Origin: JAWLHU01 sp049325315
GTDB lineage: Bacteria; Bacillota; Sulfobacillia; Symbiobacteriales; Symbiobacteriaceae
DNA length: 6,851 nucleotides
Assembly (NCBI GenBank): GCA_049325315.1
Contig: JBMONB010000120.1
Span: 1 to 6,851, forward strand
Direction: 5' to 3'
Part shown: in pieces, positions 5,163 through 6,851 of the stretch
Layout: each line of letters opens with the position of its first letter
How positions within the stretch are numbered: position 1 is the first letter of the stretch
Made by a program: the position numbers and the translations under genes
The notes under the pieces: generated by a model
Told to the model about the DNA's origin: nothing
Database searches by the model: none
Seen by the model: only the letters and a program-made list of their open reading frames with translations

Positions 5163-6682
5163 TGTGTGGCATCGCCGGCATATACGGGACGGTAGACCGC
5201 GCTGCGGTCGAGCGCATGCTCGACCAGCAGAAAAGCCGCGGCCCCGATGGCCGGAGAATCTGGACATCGCATCATGGAATGACCCTCGGACATGACCGGT
5301 TGGCGATCATTGACCTGGAGGGGGGCGCGCAGCCCCTCTCCAATGAGGATGGTACCCTCTGGCTGGCCGTGAACGGCCAGATCTACAACCATGAGGCGCT
5401 CCGCAAGGAGTTGGAGGGGCGGCACACCTTCAAGACCCGCTCGGACTCCGAGGTGGTGCTCCACCTGTTTGAGGAGTATGGGCCAGACTGCGTTAAAAAG
5501 CTGGACGGCATGTTCGCCATCGCCCTGTGGAGCCCATCGGGCGGGCTCTTTCTCGCCCGTGACCCCTTGGGAATCAAGCCGCTCTACTGGGGCAAAGATG
5601 CAGAGGGAAACCTCCTCTTTGCCTCCGAGATCAAGGCGCTGGTCAACGAGGTGCCGGTGGTCAACGAGTTCCCCAACGGCCACTACTGGCAGGTCGGGCG
5701 CTCCCTGGTTCAGTACGATGCCGTCCCGCGGCCCCGGTCGGTCATTTCAGGCGTCGGTCAGGCGATCGATGCGCTGGATGAGACCCTGACCAGGGCGGTG
5801 GTGAAGCGGCTGATGTCCGACGTTCCCGTCGGCTGCTTCCTCAGCGGAGGCCTGGACTCCAGCCTGATCGCCGCGATCATGCGGCAGCATGTCCCGGGGG
5901 ATATGCACACCTTCTCGGTGGGCCTGGAGGACTCTCAGGACCTGATCAACGCCCGGCGGGTAGCTGCGGACCTCGGCACGATTCACCACGAGCGGGTGCT
6001 GACCGAGCGGGAGATCATTACCGCCCTGCCGCAGGTGATCGATTCGCTGGAGTCCTGCGACCCGGCGCTGGTGCGGAGCGCCATTCCCACTTACTTCGTC
6101 TCGGAGATGGCCTCCCGGTGGGTGAAGGTGGTTCTCTCCGGCGAGGGGGCCGATGAGCTCTTCGCAGGCTACCACTACCTGACCGAGTTTGACCCCGACT
6201 GGGTGGCGCTTTCCTCCGAGCTGCACCACATTACCAGCGGGCTGCATAACTCGAACCTGCAGCGCGTCGACCGGATGACCATGGCCCATGGGCTGGAGGG
6301 GCGGGTGCCCTTCCTCGACCGGGCATTGCTTGATCTTGCATTCCAGATGGCCCCCAGCCTGAAGCGGCGCGATGGAGAGGGGAAGTGGATCCTGCGGAAG
6401 GTAGCGGAGCGCTACCTGTCGTCGGCCATCGTCTGGCGGAAGAAGGAGAAGTTCGCGATTGGCACCGGCATCGGACCGCTGCTCCAGTCGTACTCCGCAG
6501 GCGCCATTGCCGAGGAGGAGATGAACGGTGAGCGCAGCCTGAGTGGCGAGCCCTTCCGGTCCAAGGAGGAGTTCCTCTACTGGACGCTCTTCAAGGAGCG
6601 GTATGGCCGGGAAGATGTGTTGGCCTGCATGGGCCGCAGCCGCAGCCTGAACCCGGGGGAGCGCTGGGTCAGCGCAATCTGA
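5162..6682 (+). CDS. asnB: asparagine synthetase (glutamine-hydrolysing), AsnB type
   Basis: The 506 residues contain both halves of a class-II amidotransferase. The N-terminal nucleophile is Cys2 in MCGIAGIYG, followed by the glutamine-binding RLAIIDL (46-52), NGQIYNH (71-77) and RSDSEV (93-98). The synthetase half has the ATP pyrophosphatase loop SGGLDSS (228-234), then ESCDPALVRSAIP (297-309), LSGEGADELFAGY (325-337) and GLEGRVPFLD (377-386). These follow the order in E. coli AsnB, which is about 50 residues longer. The standard reaction is aspartate plus glutamine plus ATP to asparagine, glutamate, AMP and pyrophosphate. All main catalytic motifs are present. As the last gene of a c-di-AMP-controlled operon it may instead amidate a product of the two enzymes before it, as asparagine-synthetase homologues do in some osmolyte and natural-product pathways. 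No T-box leader is seen. Confidence 0.93.
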   Translation: MCGIAGIYGTVDRAAVERMLDQQKSRGPDGRRIWTSHHGMTLGHDRLAIIDLEGGAQPLSNEDGTLWLAVNGQIYNHEALRKELEGRHTFKTRSDSEVVLHLFEEYGPDCVKKLDGMFAIALWSPSGGLFLARDPLGIKPLYWGKDAEGNLLFASEIKALVNEVPVVNEFPNGHYWQVGRSLVQYDAVPRPRSVISGVGQAIDALDETLTRAVVKRLMSDVPVGCFLSGGLDSSLIAAIMRQHVPGDMHTFSVGLEDSQDLINARRVAADLGTIHHERVLTEREIITALPQVIDSLESCDPALVRSAIPTYFVSEMASRWVKVVLSGEGADELFAGYHYLTEFDPDWVALSSELHHITSGLHNSNLQRVDRMTMAHGLEGRVPFLDRALLDLAFQMAPSLKRRDGEGKWILRKVAERYLSSAIVWRKKEKFAIGTGIGPLLQSYSAGAIAEEEMNGERSLSGEPFRSKEEFLYWTLFKERYGREDVLACMGRSRSLNPGERWVSAI

Positions 6683-6699
6683 CCCCCAAACTCACAGAA

Positions 6700-6726
6700 A
6701 ACGCCCCCTCCAATCGAGGGGGCGTT
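6700..6726 (+). terminator. first hairpin after the operon, possibly bidirectional
   Basis: AACGCCCCCTC (6700-6710) pairs with GAGGGGGCGTT (6716-6726) over 11 bp with a five-base loop, 18 bases after the asnB stop. The + side lacks a T run beyond TT. The AGAAAA before the stem gives a T run on the other strand, so it could also stop transcription coming from the right. Confidence 0.75.
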
Positions 6727-6748
6727 CAGGCTGTTGACAAACTCATGT

Positions 6749-6785
6749 AGGAAGCGGATCGCACTCGCGATCTGCTTCCTTTTTT
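6749..6785 (+). terminator. strong intrinsic terminator closing the operon
   Basis: AGGAAGCGGATCGC (6749-6762) pairs with GCGATCTGCTTCCT (6767-6780) over 14 bp, with one G-U pair and a four-base ACTC loop. Six T residues (6780-6785) follow at once. This is the textbook form and the best terminator in the window. Confidence 0.92.
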
Positions 6786-6812
6786 GTTAGACTATACTTA
6801 CAAGAACATAAT
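6784..6812 (+). promoter_or_regulatory. candidate promoter for a gene beyond the right edge
   Basis: TTGTTA (6784-6789) and CATAAT (6807-6812) are exactly 17 bases apart, with 4/6 and 5/6 matches to SigA boxes, in an AT-rich stretch. The -35 overlaps the T run of the preceding terminator. A GTG at 6828 with a poor purine stretch before it could begin a gene (eight codons visible), but that start would leave almost no leader and is not called as a gene. Confidence 0.45.
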
Positions 6813-6851
6813 TAGGCGGTGGTCACTGTGCTGCGGGGTCCTCATGGCCAG

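Noticed and set aside
6734..6739. Perfect -35 hexamer TTGACA between the two final terminators
   Set aside because: No -10 box occurs at 16-18 bases, because that position falls in the GC-rich terminator stem.
6828..6851. GTG that could start a further gene at the right edge
   Set aside because: Only eight codons are visible, the ribosome binding site is poor, and the start would lie about nine bases from the predicted transcription start.

Overview
The window looks like a chromosomal segment of a GC-rich Gram-positive bacterium of the Firmicutes type, Symbiobacterium-like. That placement is inference from four things: strong purine-rich Shine-Dalgarno sequences, frequent GTG and TTG starts, SigA-type promoters, and a c-di-AMP (ydaO-type) riboswitch. 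All five genes read on the + strand. There is no rRNA, tRNA, CRISPR array or recognisable mobile element.

Layout. (1) Bases 2-721 hold the 3' part of a gene that enters from the left edge. It encodes a HydE-family radical-SAM-fold protein in which the segment that should carry the CxxxCxxC iron-sulfur motif is missing. A hairpin terminator follows. (2) Bases 837-1943 encode a 368-residue FMN nitroreductase-family protein. It is two iodotyrosine-deiodinase-like domains in one chain, and each domain has lost the motifs that the other keeps. (3) Bases 1944-2404 are a 461-base control region: a SigA-like promoter with a perfect 9-bp inverted repeat over its -10, a c-di-AMP riboswitch, a terminator-like hairpin, a second hairpin and a strong ribosome binding site. 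(4) Bases 2405-6682 form a tightly packed three-gene operon: an octopine/nopaline-dehydrogenase-family oxidoreductase, a single-chain B12 protein that looks like a fusion of the two glutamate mutase components, and an AsnB-type glutamine-hydrolysing asparagine synthetase. The junctions overlap by 8 bases and 1 base, so translation is probably coupled. (5) Two hairpin terminators and a promoter facing out of the window close the segment.

How the genes may work together. c-di-AMP riboswitches in Gram-positive bacteria mostly repress genes for potassium and osmolyte handling and for cell-wall turnover. A c-di-AMP-controlled operon joining a carbon-skeleton mutase, an opine-dehydrogenase-like enzyme and an amidotransferase suggests a small pathway that rearranges, reduces or condenses, and amidates an amino acid. 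A compatible solute made under osmotic stress is one attractive possibility. The enzyme families and the riboswitch are well supported by sequence; the pathway and its product are inference.
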